The notes below the pieces were generated by a model. That model was not told the DNA's origin, did no database searches, and saw nothing but the letters and a program-made list of their open reading frames with translations. Below, piece after piece: positions 1-8,811 of a stretch of 53,467 nt of DNA (the stretch's first letter is position 1; every line of letters begins with the position of its first letter). Source of the stretch: JAJPXI01 sp045595705 (GTDB lineage Bacteria > Bacillota > Clostridia > Oscillospirales > Oscillospiraceae); assembly GCA_045595705.1 (NCBI GenBank), contig JAZOBA010000006.1, positions 1 through 53,467 on the forward strand, in the 5' to 3' direction. The translations under genes and the position numbers were made by a program.

Positions 1-285
1 CGCATGCCGGAAGAAGGGCAATTCCAAAAGTTTTTTGTTTCTTTTGAATATCCCGGAACGAAATGTGAGTCGCTGCTTTGGATTGAATCAAACCTGACCG
101 GAAGGGGAGGAAATGGCCGGATAACCGCAGCTATGCATGAGGTCGGATCGGACCGGATGGTTCAGCATTACATGATGGTGGGAAATAAAACAGATATTAT
201 GACCTGGCTGCAGTGTTCTGAAAATTTGAGTCTGCTAAAGACGGATTATGAGCAGCTGCTGCAGGCAATCAATCGATTAGATTGA
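1..285 (+). CDS. C-terminal part of an unrecognised protein (partial)
   Basis: The reading frame is open from the first base and stops at TGA 283-285, so this is probably the 3' end of a gene that begins outside the window. An ATG at 4 could be a start, but the sequence that would hold its ribosome site is missing. The visible 94 residues contain no motif I recognise. They are mixed alpha/beta in character, with no membrane segment and no cysteine cluster. A strong intrinsic terminator follows 12 bases after the stop, which supports a real gene end. I cannot assign a function, and I see no link to the operon that starts at 442. Confidence 0.55.
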   Translation, partial: RMPEEGQFQKFFVSFEYPGTKCESLLWIESNLTGRGGNGRITAAMHEVGSDRMVQHYMMVGNKTDIMTWLQCSENLSLLKTDYEQLLQAINRLD

Positions 286-296
286 AATATTATTTC

Positions 297-338
297 AGCA
301 CATTCTGAGGATTTTTGTCCTCGGAATGTGCTTTTTAT
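297..338 (+). terminator. Rho-independent terminator of the first gene
   Basis: A 15-bp stem (AGCACATTCTGAGGA against TCCTCGGAATGTGCT, one mismatch) with a short T-rich loop is followed by a T-rich tract. It isolates the partial gene from the operon that starts at 442. Confidence 0.85.
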
Positions 339-441
339 TTGCCCAAAGGTTGCTTTTTAAGCCTATAATTAAAAATTTTGAGTGCGGTTTTTGCTGTATT
401 GGGCTTTACCACAATTATATGCATTTCAGTGGCATATTTCC

Positions 442-471
442 TTGACAGATACCTATATAAAGGAATATAAT
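442..471 (+). promoter_or_regulatory. Near-consensus sigma-A promoter of the tubulin/TIR operon
   Basis: The -35 box TTGACA (442-447) and the -10 box TATAAT (466-471) are both perfect, with an 18-base spacer. Transcription should start near 478, giving an untranslated leader of about 80 bases before the ATG at 560. I see no terminator, T-box or inverted repeat in the leader. Such a perfect match suggests strong and perhaps constitutive expression. No comparable promoter was noticed between the following nine genes. Confidence 0.8.
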
Positions 472-559
472 CATAAAAATGTATAATTGGGTCGAATTAT
501 GTCTAAAAATAACTTTGTGTGTTATGCCGAAAAGCAATTTTCGAGAGGAAGGTTCAAAG

Positions 560-3130
560 ATGAGGATAAAATATCGCGTACGGAGGGTGGCAGCCGGAGT
601 TCTTGCATGCATTTTGTTGCTTTCTGCCGTGAGCATGTCTGCTGCTGCATCCGGTGTTATGAAACGCAGTACTTCCCGCGCTATTGCGATTGTGTTCGAT
701 AATTCCGGATCGATGTACATGGAGCAGAATAAGGCGTGGTGCCGTGCCACCTATGCAATCGAAGTGTTTGCTTCCATGATGAATGAAGGGGATACCCTGC
801 AGGTCTATCCGATGTATGACGTGACGGTGGGAGGAATCACCTACACCAGTCAGAATCCGTTCTCCATTTCCGGTGGAAGCGACACTTCAATCATTCAGAC
901 GATGTACACGCCCTTTGCGGGTGACACCCCAATTGAGACCATTGGGGATGCATACAACGGTTTGAAGAAGCTTGACGCGGATGAGCGCTGGCTGATTGTT
1001 CTGACTGATGGTGCTGTATTCTACGAAAACGGTGAGGAACTCAAGGGCGATGCCACGAAGCAGAGACTGGAAGAGGTCCTGACCGCGTACAACAATGACG
1101 TAAATGTTCTGTACCTGGGTATTGACCCCATCGCAGTGATTCCGGAAATCACGGGAAATAGCAATTATCAGTACCATACAGATAAAGCAGCTGATAGCCG
1201 CGATACGTTGACCAAGCTGACCGAAATGTGCAATATGATTTTCGGCCGCGATGTGTTGGCAAACGCCGGAAGCAAGATGACCTTTGACGTGTCTATGAAG
1301 AAGCTGATTTTGTTCGTTCAAGGCAGTGGAATCAGCAATGTAGATCTGAAAGATTCTTCCGGCAAGTCGGTTGGCGCGCCTTCGCAGTCTTATTCTCCCC
1401 GTTACGGTGAACTGGGCGCAGGGACCGTGAGCAAAAAGGGTACTCCGCTGAGCTTTAGCGTGGATAACAGTTTGAGCGGCTATATTGCCGTTTACGATAT
1501 TGAACTTGATGCCGGAACATACACCATGAGTTTTTCGGGTGATGTATCCAGTGTCAGCGTGTATTACGAGCCCAATGTCGATTTGACTGCAAATCTGACC
1601 GATGAATACGGCGCCGTGATGACGGCGGGTTCGGATTTGTATCCCGGTACATATACCATTAACTTTGGCCTGGTGGACAAAGACGGTAAGATGACCACAT
1701 CCAATTTGCTGGGCAAAATCAATTACACCGTGACCTATTTGATCAACGGAGTAGAAAAGACGGTCAAAAGCGACAAGAGCGGTAAAATTGATTTGCAGTT
1801 GGCAGAAGGGGATACCCTGGACGGAAAGTTCTCGGTTACCTATCTGAGCGGCTACACCATCACCAAACGACCGGTTGATTTCAACTGGCCCTCCCTGGGA
1901 TTCAAAATAATCCCGCGTCCCGCCGGCCTGCTGGAACTCAAGGTGACGGGCGGACAGGATCAATACAACCTGTCTGAACTGGAAAACGTCTCCTATACGG
2001 TTCAGCTGATTTATGAGGGCAAGCCATTGACTGCTGAACAGATGGCAGCAGCAAAGTTGTCGGTGGCCGTCGAGGGCGGCAATGTGGAATATGAGCTGAT
2101 TCCCAACGGTGACAGTTATCTTCTGAACCTGAAATATGGCGGAACGGCGGCCGATACCAACTGCGGTTCTTATGCTATGAAACTGAGCGCGGCTTATACC
2201 AATGAGTTTGGTGTAGAGTCCAGAAGCAACGAAGTCCAGACTGCATTTGTGCTGGAAGACGATGGATATGGCTTGGAGATGGAAGTAGACGGTGACGACT
2301 ATTTCGTTATTTCCAAACTTGATGATAGTGAACCCTTTACGGTTTCCGTTTTTGCTGACGGCAAGCCATTGACCGATGAACAATTGGCAAACACCTCTTT
2401 GACGGTAGATGGCAGCGGACTGACCTGCGAAAGTCAGCCTGTTCCCGGTGAATCGGCCTTCTTGGTGCGTATTGTGAAGGATGCCAATGCCAAGTCCGGC
2501 AATTATGAACTCGTATTTCGTGCTGTATCGAAAGACCAGGTGGGACGAGAAATTTCCGCCGAAGATGATATGAAGGTGACCCTGCGTACTTATCCTCGCT
2601 GGTTGCCGTTCCTGATCGTCCTGCTTGCGCTGCTTTTGATTTTTGCCCTGATTTGGCTCTACCTGAGCATGAAGGTTCTGCCCAAGAAAATCGAACTCGA
2701 AAAGTCTCGGTCGAGTTTCAACGTTAACGGAGATGAAGTCAACGGAACGCCCGGATGTTCGCCGACGACCTTTGGAAAGCGCAACGGCACGATCCAGATT
2801 TCCACACCCAAATATTTGGATGATGCTACATTGAAGGCTACGGTTACTTTGAACATGACTGCGGTTAGCCCGCGACGGGTAAAGTCTCGTAACCGCCAGG
2901 CGTTGGTTACAACCGTTGCGGCAAGTGGCGCAGTGGTTCAAAAGGTATCGGTTGGTGCCCATGATCTGGTCAAGGATGATGAAGGCAACTGGACCTTTGA
3001 TGGCAAACAGATTCCCAGATCCAGCGCAACGACCAATTTCACGATCAGCGGAAGTCCTGTATGTACGATTGCAGGTGAAACCCCGCTGGGCAATGAATTC
3101 CTTGTGCGAGCTCAACTGAAATTCAAATAA
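560..3130 (+). CDS. Exported von Willebrand factor A (vWA) protein with C-terminal membrane anchor
   Basis: This is an 856-residue protein. I start it at ATG 560, which has GAGGAAGG 8 bases upstream; upstream in-frame ATGs lack a site. Residues 8-31 form a signal peptide (basic start, hydrophobic core, AAAS). A vWA domain follows with the MIDAS motif DNSGS at 47-51, a later Thr (DTPIE) and an LTDGA strand, so it should bind a divalent metal. A series of beta-rich, Ig-like segments fills the middle. A single membrane helix at about 681-706 is followed by about 150 cytoplasmic residues. The predicted topology therefore places the vWA domain outside the membrane and the tail inside, where it could contact the tubulin-like protein encoded 46 bases downstream. 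vWA proteins were previously noted next to FtsZ-like families. The exact role is inferred. Confidence 0.8.
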   Translation: MRIKYRVRRVAAGVLACILLLSAVSMSAAASGVMKRSTSRAIAIVFDNSGSMYMEQNKAWCRATYAIEVFASMMNEGDTLQVYPMYDVTVGGITYTSQNPFSISGGSDTSIIQTMYTPFAGDTPIETIGDAYNGLKKLDADERWLIVLTDGAVFYENGEELKGDATKQRLEEVLTAYNNDVNVLYLGIDPIAVIPEITGNSNYQYHTDKAADSRDTLTKLTEMCNMIFGRDVLANAGSKMTFDVSMKKLILFVQGSGISNVDLKDSSGKSVGAPSQSYSPRYGELGAGTVSKKGTPLSFSVDNSLSGYIAVYDIELDAGTYTMSFSGDVSSVSVYYEPNVDLTANLTDEYGAVMTAGSDLYPGTYTINFGLVDKDGKMTTSNLLGKINYTVTYLINGVEKTVKSDKSGKIDLQLAEGDTLDGKFSVTYLSGYTITKRPVDFNWPSLGFKIIPRPAGLLELKVTGGQDQYNLSELENVSYTVQLIYEGKPLTAEQMAAAKLSVAVEGGNVEYELIPNGDSYLLNLKYGGTAADTNCGSYAMKLSAAYTNEFGVESRSNEVQTAFVLEDDGYGLEMEVDGDDYFVISKLDDSEPFTVSVFADGKPLTDEQLANTSLTVDGSGLTCESQPVPGESAFLVRIVKDANAKSGNYELVFRAVSKDQVGREISAEDDMKVTLRTYPRWLPFLIVLLALLLIFALIWLYLSMKVLPKKIELEKSRSSFNVNGDEVNGTPGCSPTTFGKRNGTIQISTPKYLDDATLKATVTLNMTAVSPRRVKSRNRQALVTTVAASGAVVQKVSVGAHDLVKDDEGNWTFDGKQIPRSSATTNFTISGSPVCTIAGETPLGNEFLVRAQLKFK

Positions 3131-3176
3131 ATGAAAAAGAAATAACTTAATACCATAAGGATTTGGAGGAGAAAAC

Positions 3177-6100
3177 ATGAGTAAGGAAATCATCAAGGAA
3201 AACGTAGTGGAAGCCCCGACCCTATTTATCGGCGTTGGCGGTACCGGCTGTAACATCGTCAAGCGCGTAGCTGAGATGTGCCGTCCCGGCGAAGTGGAGA
3301 ATATCAACTTTGTCTGCCTGGACACCAACGTGAACGACCTTTCCAGCGTAAAGGGCAGCAGTGCCAATATTTACTATGTTCAGACCTCGAATACCCAGAC
3401 CGTGGGCGATTACCTGGACTACGATCAGGATGCTCTGAAGAACTGGTTCCCCAAGAATGCCGTTATGTACGATAAGACCGTGTCTGAGGGTGCCGGTCAG
3501 GTGCGTGCTATTTCCCGTCTGGCTCTGAATGCCACCATCAAGACCGGTCACATTAAGCCCCTGTACAGCGCCATTGATGACCTGTTCCGCAAGGACGGCA
3601 AGGAACTGAAGCAGGCTATGCGTGTGGTCATGGTTTCCACTGCTTCCGGTGGTACCGGTTCCGGTATTGTTCTGCCTCTGGCTATGTTTGTCCGTGATTA
3701 TGTCAATACCAAGTATCCCAATACCGCTCTGATCGTTCGTTCGGTCATCCTGCTGCCCGAGACTCTGGACAGCGTTATTGACTCTACTGCTGAGCGTGAG
3801 AGCCAGCGCCGCAATGCTTATGCAACCGTCAAGGAAATCAACGCCTTTATGATGAAGGGCTCTGGCTTCATGGACGTGGGCGATGATGAACTGAGCCGTT
3901 ATCGCAATCTGCACATCGACTTTGCCGTTCCCGGCACCGATGAACTCAAGAGCCTGTCTCTGCTGCCCTTCGACTTCTGCTTCCTGATGGACGGCCAGAA
4001 TGCTGAGGATACCACTATGATCAGCTTGGACCAGTACAAGATTCAGGCTGCTCAGGCTCTGTACGAGCAGAATATCGGTCCCATGCAGAAGAATGCCTTC
4101 TCGGTGGAGGATAATATCATCAAGGAGATGTCCAACCCCGGCAATTTCGGCCGCAATCGTTTTGGCGGCATTGGCGCCGGCGTGGTGCGCTATCCCTATG
4201 ATGAAATCGCTGACTACGTGGCATACGGTTGGGCTATGGACGCTGTTGGCGGCGACGGTGAGGCTGCCAAGTGGAGCAAGTACGACAACGCTTACGAAGT
4301 GGTTAAGCGTGAGGCCATCAAGAAGGGTATGGCTCAGTCTGAGATCCCCACTCGCGGCGAGGTTTATATCAATAAGCTGAAGACTGCTACCGATAACTTC
4401 TCCAAGGATCTGAATTCTCAGTTCCTGAAGGATGCCGATAAGCGCGTTAAGAGCTTCTTCAAGGCACTTGAAGAGGAAACCATCCGCACTCTGTCCACCG
4501 ACACCTCGATCCGCGGTGCCCGTGACGATGCCAACGAGCTGGCAAATGAGATCGATTACAGCATGGAAGAGAACAAGGGCCATGCCATTGAGAACAAGGA
4601 GAAGCTGCGTACTTACGAGGCAGTTCTGCGTGCTAACGCAAAGAAGGTTGCTGAAAACGCTGCAGAGTCTCTGTTTATCAACGAGGGTAAGACCATCAAC
4701 GAGAAGAAGGCACATACCCTGGAGTTCCTGCTGAAGAACGCCTTTGGCGAAGTCTGCCACCCCAATGCTGCCCGTTACGTTCTGTACATGGCTAAGCTGG
4801 AGATGGACAAGCGCCTGAAGAGCGCAAACTCCACTCTGAACAATGTCGTTCTGCCCCGTCTGGAACTGTATGCTCCCGATGCCCACGATTCCGGCATGTT
4901 TGATGTCAAGCTCAAGGGCAGCAAGAGAGTAGAAGTCAGCCTGGATGAGCTGTGCGAAGCTGAGATGAACCCCGAGCAGTACAGCAAGATCGCTCTGAAG
5001 CTGAAGGGTGCCGAGAATGTGTATCCCAAGCTGAACGAATCCTTCCCCGACTACTACAAGCAGATCAAGGAATTTGGTGAACTGACTGCCAAGCTGGAAG
5101 CTTATAAGTTCGGTTCCGAGTATCTGGATGACCTGTGCAAGATGTATGAGCAGTTCTTCTTCTCCTTCGGTGAGAAGGTTGCCGCTCTGGCCCGCAAGCA
5201 GGACGACATGGTAGACAACCTGAAGTTCCGCAAGGGCGACTCCATTTACAATGTCTGCTCCAGCCGTGCTCTGCTGGACGAGCTGGTTCGCTCCACTGCC
5301 GGCAAGAGCGAGGAAGGCGCCATGCTGGAGTCTGAGCTGAACGCTGAAATCTTTGACGCCGTCAAGTCCAACGTTGTCTTCGAGCGTGAGATCCGTAATG
5401 CCGACATCGTTGAGAATGACCGCAGCATTGATATCTTTGACGACATCCTGATTGGCTACTTCAAGAAGGATGTTCGCCGTAAGTGTGATGAGAACATCAA
5501 CGTCAACATTATTGAAGCTCTCGCTCTGGAGAATCGCCTGAATTCTCGTCTGAAGATGCGTGAAGAGCAGGGCAGCAAGAAGGTCATTGACAAGGTCACC
5601 AATGAGGATAATCTGCGTCACATCCGCAGCATGATCGCCATGGGTGAGCGCCTGGCCGCCCCCGGCATCCAGCGTCTGCGCAACGAGGAGTCCCGTGAGG
5701 TTAAGCTGTGTGCCTACAACCAGTCCCTGACTGATATGCGTGCATACCGCATCTCTGAGCTGATTCCCAAGGGTGCCGCCGTGGATACTATCTCCCGCTA
5801 TGAGCTGCACTTCTTCAATGCACTGTACAACCTGACTCCCGATAAGCTCAGCAAGTTTGCAGCACGCAGCGAGACTGAGACCGGCATCAACGAGGCTGGC
5901 CTGTACCACAATGCGTACATTAACTATTCTCAGAATATCGGTCCCGACTCCACCAAGAATTCCTGCATCTCCACCCACATTGACAAGCGCTGGGATTCTC
6001 TGTCCGCTATGCCCGAACTGGACTTTGGCTTCCAGAAGGATCAGATGATGAAGATCCACCAGGCTCTGATTTACGGCCTGGTGCACCGTGCCATCGCTCC

Positions 6101-6731
6101 CCGTTATATCTCCACTGCAGCCGGCGGCAAGAAGGTGTACAAGTACGAGAATTCCGACGAGCGTTACGTGAACATGGTGGTTTCTAACGGCACCCTGTGC
6201 GATGAGTTCTATGAGATTCTGGACTCCCTGTACATCAGCCCCGCCATCGTCAAGGATATGGACGTCATTAAGGAGAAGAAGCGCGCACGCGATCGCGTCA
6301 AGAACTCCAACTTTGAAAAGACCACCTTCGCCAAAGCAATGGATGAGTTCTGCATCGAGACGATCCATGAAGGCGAAACCAGCCTGCTGGAGATCCCCCT
6401 GATGCTGTACAATTCCATGCCCAACAGCCTGCGTTTCATCGATGAGATCACCGGTGTTGTGGAAGCCGTTATCAAGACCATGAAGGATGAGCTGGCGATT
6501 TGGGAGAATCCTGACGATGCTCGTTTCATTCTGTGCGACATGCTGAAGAAGCAGTTCATGCTGCTGGTGGACAACTTCGAGAAGTATCCTGATTTGAGCC
6601 ACAACACCAAGCTGGCAGAAAACCCTGTGATTGATATCATCTATCGCAAGGTTAAGAACTCCTTCTCCACTGCGCCCGAGCCCGATGATTATGAGCAGAC
6701 TCTGGAGGAGATGCGCAACCGGATCCGCTGA
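3177..6731 (+). CDS. Tubulin/FtsZ-superfamily GTPase (Tubulin_2-like), 1184 residues
   Basis: The start at ATG 3177 follows GGAGGAGA. The N-terminus has a Rossmann-like nucleotide loop GVGGTG (residues 19-24) and the tubulin signature ASGGTGSG (156-163), which binds GTP phosphates in FtsZ and tubulin. A conserved-looking segment EGAGQVR (104-110) lies between. These features fit the Tubulin_2-type or FtsZ-like family. FtsZ is about 350-400 residues, so about 700 residues of extra, mostly helical and highly charged sequence follow the GTPase core. No signal peptide or membrane helix is visible, so it is cytosolic. It probably polymerises or acts as a GTP switch with the membrane proteins encoded around it. 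Its codon use is strongly biased towards AAG, CTG, CCC and CGT, as in recA and cysS, which suggests it is abundant. GTPase assignment is good; polymerisation is inference. Confidence 0.85.
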   Translation: MSKEIIKENVVEAPTLFIGVGGTGCNIVKRVAEMCRPGEVENINFVCLDTNVNDLSSVKGSSANIYYVQTSNTQTVGDYLDYDQDALKNWFPKNAVMYDKTVSEGAGQVRAISRLALNATIKTGHIKPLYSAIDDLFRKDGKELKQAMRVVMVSTASGGTGSGIVLPLAMFVRDYVNTKYPNTALIVRSVILLPETLDSVIDSTAERESQRRNAYATVKEINAFMMKGSGFMDVGDDELSRYRNLHIDFAVPGTDELKSLSLLPFDFCFLMDGQNAEDTTMISLDQYKIQAAQALYEQNIGPMQKNAFSVEDNIIKEMSNPGNFGRNRFGGIGAGVVRYPYDEIADYVAYGWAMDAVGGDGEAAKWSKYDNAYEVVKREAIKKGMAQSEIPTRGEVYINKLKTATDNFSKDLNSQFLKDADKRVKSFFKALEEETIRTLSTDTSIRGARDDANELANEIDYSMEENKGHAIENKEKLRTYEAVLRANAKKVAENAAESLFINEGKTINEKKAHTLEFLLKNAFGEVCHPNAARYVLYMAKLEMDKRLKSANSTLNNVVLPRLELYAPDAHDSGMFDVKLKGSKRVEVSLDELCEAEMNPEQYSKIALKLKGAENVYPKLNESFPDYYKQIKEFGELTAKLEAYKFGSEYLDDLCKMYEQFFFSFGEKVAALARKQDDMVDNLKFRKGDSIYNVCSSRALLDELVRSTAGKSEEGAMLESELNAEIFDAVKSNVVFEREIRNADIVENDRSIDIFDDILIGYFKKDVRRKCDENINVNIIEALALENRLNSRLKMREEQGSKKVIDKVTNEDNLRHIRSMIAMGERLAAPGIQRLRNEESREVKLCAYNQSLTDMRAYRISELIPKGAAVDTISRYELHFFNALYNLTPDKLSKFAARSETETGINEAGLYHNAYINYSQNIGPDSTKNSCISTHIDKRWDSLSAMPELDFGFQKDQMMKIHQALIYGLVHRAIAPRYISTAAGGKKVYKYENSDERYVNMVVSNGTLCDEFYEILDSLYISPAIVKDMDVIKEKKRARDRVKNSNFEKTTFAKAMDEFCIETIHEGETSLLEIPLMLYNSMPNSLRFIDEITGVVEAVIKTMKDELAIWENPDDARFILCDMLKKQFMLLVDNFEKYPDLSHNTKLAENPVIDIIYRKVKNSFSTAPEPDDYEQTLEEMRNRIR

Positions 6732-6789
6732 ACCGTTTGGTTCAGTAAAGTGAGGTTCTTTAAGAACCCTCGAAACGGAGGTGAATGAA

Positions 6790-8811
6790 TTGTTCACTGT
6801 TGTGATCGCGGAAAAAACGCATATCGACAGTATTCAGGAGTACAAAGTGTTCCTGAAACCCTTTATTGATGATGCTCGTGTTGTGTTCTGTGAATGGCGG
6901 CCGGAAGAGAAGACTTTGGCTGACTCCGTGCCCCATTTGGTTGAGGCAGTAGCCAGACAGAAGGATTGGCGTGCCGTGGTTCTGTGCGATGAAGTAGGGA
7001 TGGAGAAGAAGAATCCGTTCGACCGTGTGGAGTTTGCTCCGCCGCACTACCAGCCGCTGACTGAAACGGAAGACATTGAACTACTGCTGAAGTACCGTCA
7101 GGACTACCTTGATAAATTAAAAGAAGCGAAGTTCCATGCTTTTGAGCAGGCATGCAAGCAACCGCTGACACGCTTGATGACTTACCTGTGTGAGGGACCG
7201 CTTCTGACTCGCAACAAAAACAGCCGCGTTGCTGAACATATGGACCCGGTGGATCAGCTTGACTACATTGAGTATCAAGAGGAAAGCTGGAAGAAGCAGG
7301 AGCTTCGTGAACAAATCATTGCAGAAGAAAAGAGAACGATTTCTCTTCCTGTCGAAGTGGTGTGCGTCGCTCGTCGTACGCACACCAAACAGGAATATGA
7401 TATCAATACTTCGTGGACACCTCATGAAGATATTGAATATTCCCGTTTTTATGACTGGAACCTGTATTTCGACAAGATGCGTTATCTGGTGTTTGACATT
7501 CTACCTGAGAGAAGCCCTGATTATGAATTCGATTACATCCGGTTCCTGTATGCCATGATGATTTTGGCCAATAATGATACGCCTACCAGCGTATTGCGGC
7601 CGAATCGTGTATTCTGTCTGAACTGTGAAAATGACAAGGATGCACTGGTTGAATTGCTTTCTACTTATGATGCCAAACTGGCACAGACCGACTGTGTTCT
7701 GGCGGGTAAGGTCGCTGAGGTTTTGAGTGCGGTGAAACCGCGGCTCAGCGACCGTGATGCCCGGACGATCTTTTGTACCAGTATCAATGTTCCGGTGACC
7801 TTATCGAAAGATGTAAGCAGGGATGAACTGTTTGCAGATACGGATGCATTGGGTTTGGCTACCGATTGTCCCCGTGACGAATTCGGTGAGTGGGATCGTA
7901 CCTATTACGGTGCCCGTAAGGCATTGCATCGCATTTTAAAGCAGCCCCGCCGCTCAGTGAAAAGTGCAGCAGCCGATATGCGGCGTATGAACTATGTAGA
8001 CTTGGGCAAGGCGAGTATTCTGAATGAATTTCAGGCTGATGATGTGAAGGAGTATACGGGCGAGGAAGAACTGAACATGGTTTCCGTTGAAGCGCCTGAT
8101 TTGTACGATGTAGAGCGTTACGAAAGCCAAATGGCCGAAGAATGCAAGAAAGTTCATCGAAAGATTGAGACACGAATGACACGCAAGGTAACAATTGCTT
8201 TGGGTGCAGTCGTGCTGGCGTTGTACCTCGTAGGTTTCTTGCCGCTGTTGTTCAATAACCGAGCAGACGTAGCGAAGGTGTTGCTTGCTTTGGTTGTTGC
8301 CGCGGCCGGCGTGCTTCTTCTGGCTGCAATCGCTTTTGTTTGCCTGTTCTTCTTGCGCGGTTCGTTGAGGGAAGATTATCGTTCCTTTAACCGGACTATG
8401 CAAGGCATCAGCAATGAGATTGATGGTTCATTGAATCAGTATTCCCGGTATTTGAGCCATGCATGCAATGTGATGCGCGGATTCCGCGTAATGAACTATC
8501 TGGAGCGCAAGGAAGATCCCGAAGCCGCTCGTATTCGTGTCTACAAAAAGCATATGGCAGACATCAAGCGAACCAGAGAAGAGCTGCGAGAGGTATTTGG
8601 AAGTTACGTGACCCCGCGAATCGAGGCGGACCTGGAAAAGGTGGAGGCATACTCCTACGATTTCGACCGTCCTGTAGATTTTTCTTATCCGATACCTTAC
8701 AACGAAAGCATGAAATGCCAGATCGAATTCATGCAGCCCGGAAACACCGTGCAGGTGCCCGTCAGCTTTGTGAAGCGCATCACGGTTAGAAGGGAGGAGC
8801 TGTATGATTGA
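6790..8811 (+). CDS. Two-pass membrane protein of the tubulin operon, family unknown
   Basis: I choose TTG 6790 as start because a perfect anti-16S match GGAGGTGA (6777-6784) lies 5 bases upstream; the in-frame GTG at 6781 falls inside that site. The 673-residue product has a large soluble N-terminal part (about 1-460). Its first 70 residues look like an alpha/beta domain (strands FTVVIAE and AVVLCDE). Two hydrophobic helices follow at about 464-487 and 493-523, then a charged helical C-terminal region of about 150 residues. No catalytic motif is recognised. Both soluble parts are probably cytoplasmic. It overlaps the next gene by 8 bases (8804-8811), which implies translational coupling. It may be a membrane adaptor for the tubulin-like protein; this is inferred from context only. 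Confidence 0.6.
   Translation: MFTVVIAEKTHIDSIQEYKVFLKPFIDDARVVFCEWRPEEKTLADSVPHLVEAVARQKDWRAVVLCDEVGMEKKNPFDRVEFAPPHYQPLTETEDIELLLKYRQDYLDKLKEAKFHAFEQACKQPLTRLMTYLCEGPLLTRNKNSRVAEHMDPVDQLDYIEYQEESWKKQELREQIIAEEKRTISLPVEVVCVARRTHTKQEYDINTSWTPHEDIEYSRFYDWNLYFDKMRYLVFDILPERSPDYEFDYIRFLYAMMILANNDTPTSVLRPNRVFCLNCENDKDALVELLSTYDAKLAQTDCVLAGKVAEVLSAVKPRLSDRDARTIFCTSINVPVTLSKDVSRDELFADTDALGLATDCPRDEFGEWDRTYYGARKALHRILKQPRRSVKSAAADMRRMNYVDLGKASILNEFQADDVKEYTGEEELNMVSVEAPDLYDVERYESQMAEECKKVHRKIETRMTRKVTIALGAVVLALYLVGFLPLLFNNRADVAKVLLALVVAAAGVLLLAAIAFVCLFFLRGSLREDYRSFNRTMQGISNEIDGSLNQYSRYLSHACNVMRGFRVMNYLERKEDPEAARIRVYKKHMADIKRTREELREVFGSYVTPRIEADLEKVEAYSYDFDRPVDFSYPIPYNESMKCQIEFMQPGNTVQVPVSFVKRITVRREELYD

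Noticed and set aside
887..3367. 826-codon minus-strand frame opposite the vWA gene
   Set aside because: It has no ribosome site and no recognisable domain; the plus-strand gene has a signal peptide, a MIDAS motif and a good start.
3222..6797. 1191-codon open frame on the minus strand, exactly opposite the tubulin-like gene
   Set aside because: It arises from the strong codon bias of the real gene. It has no ribosome site, and its product is a low-complexity mix of Leu, Val, His and Gly.
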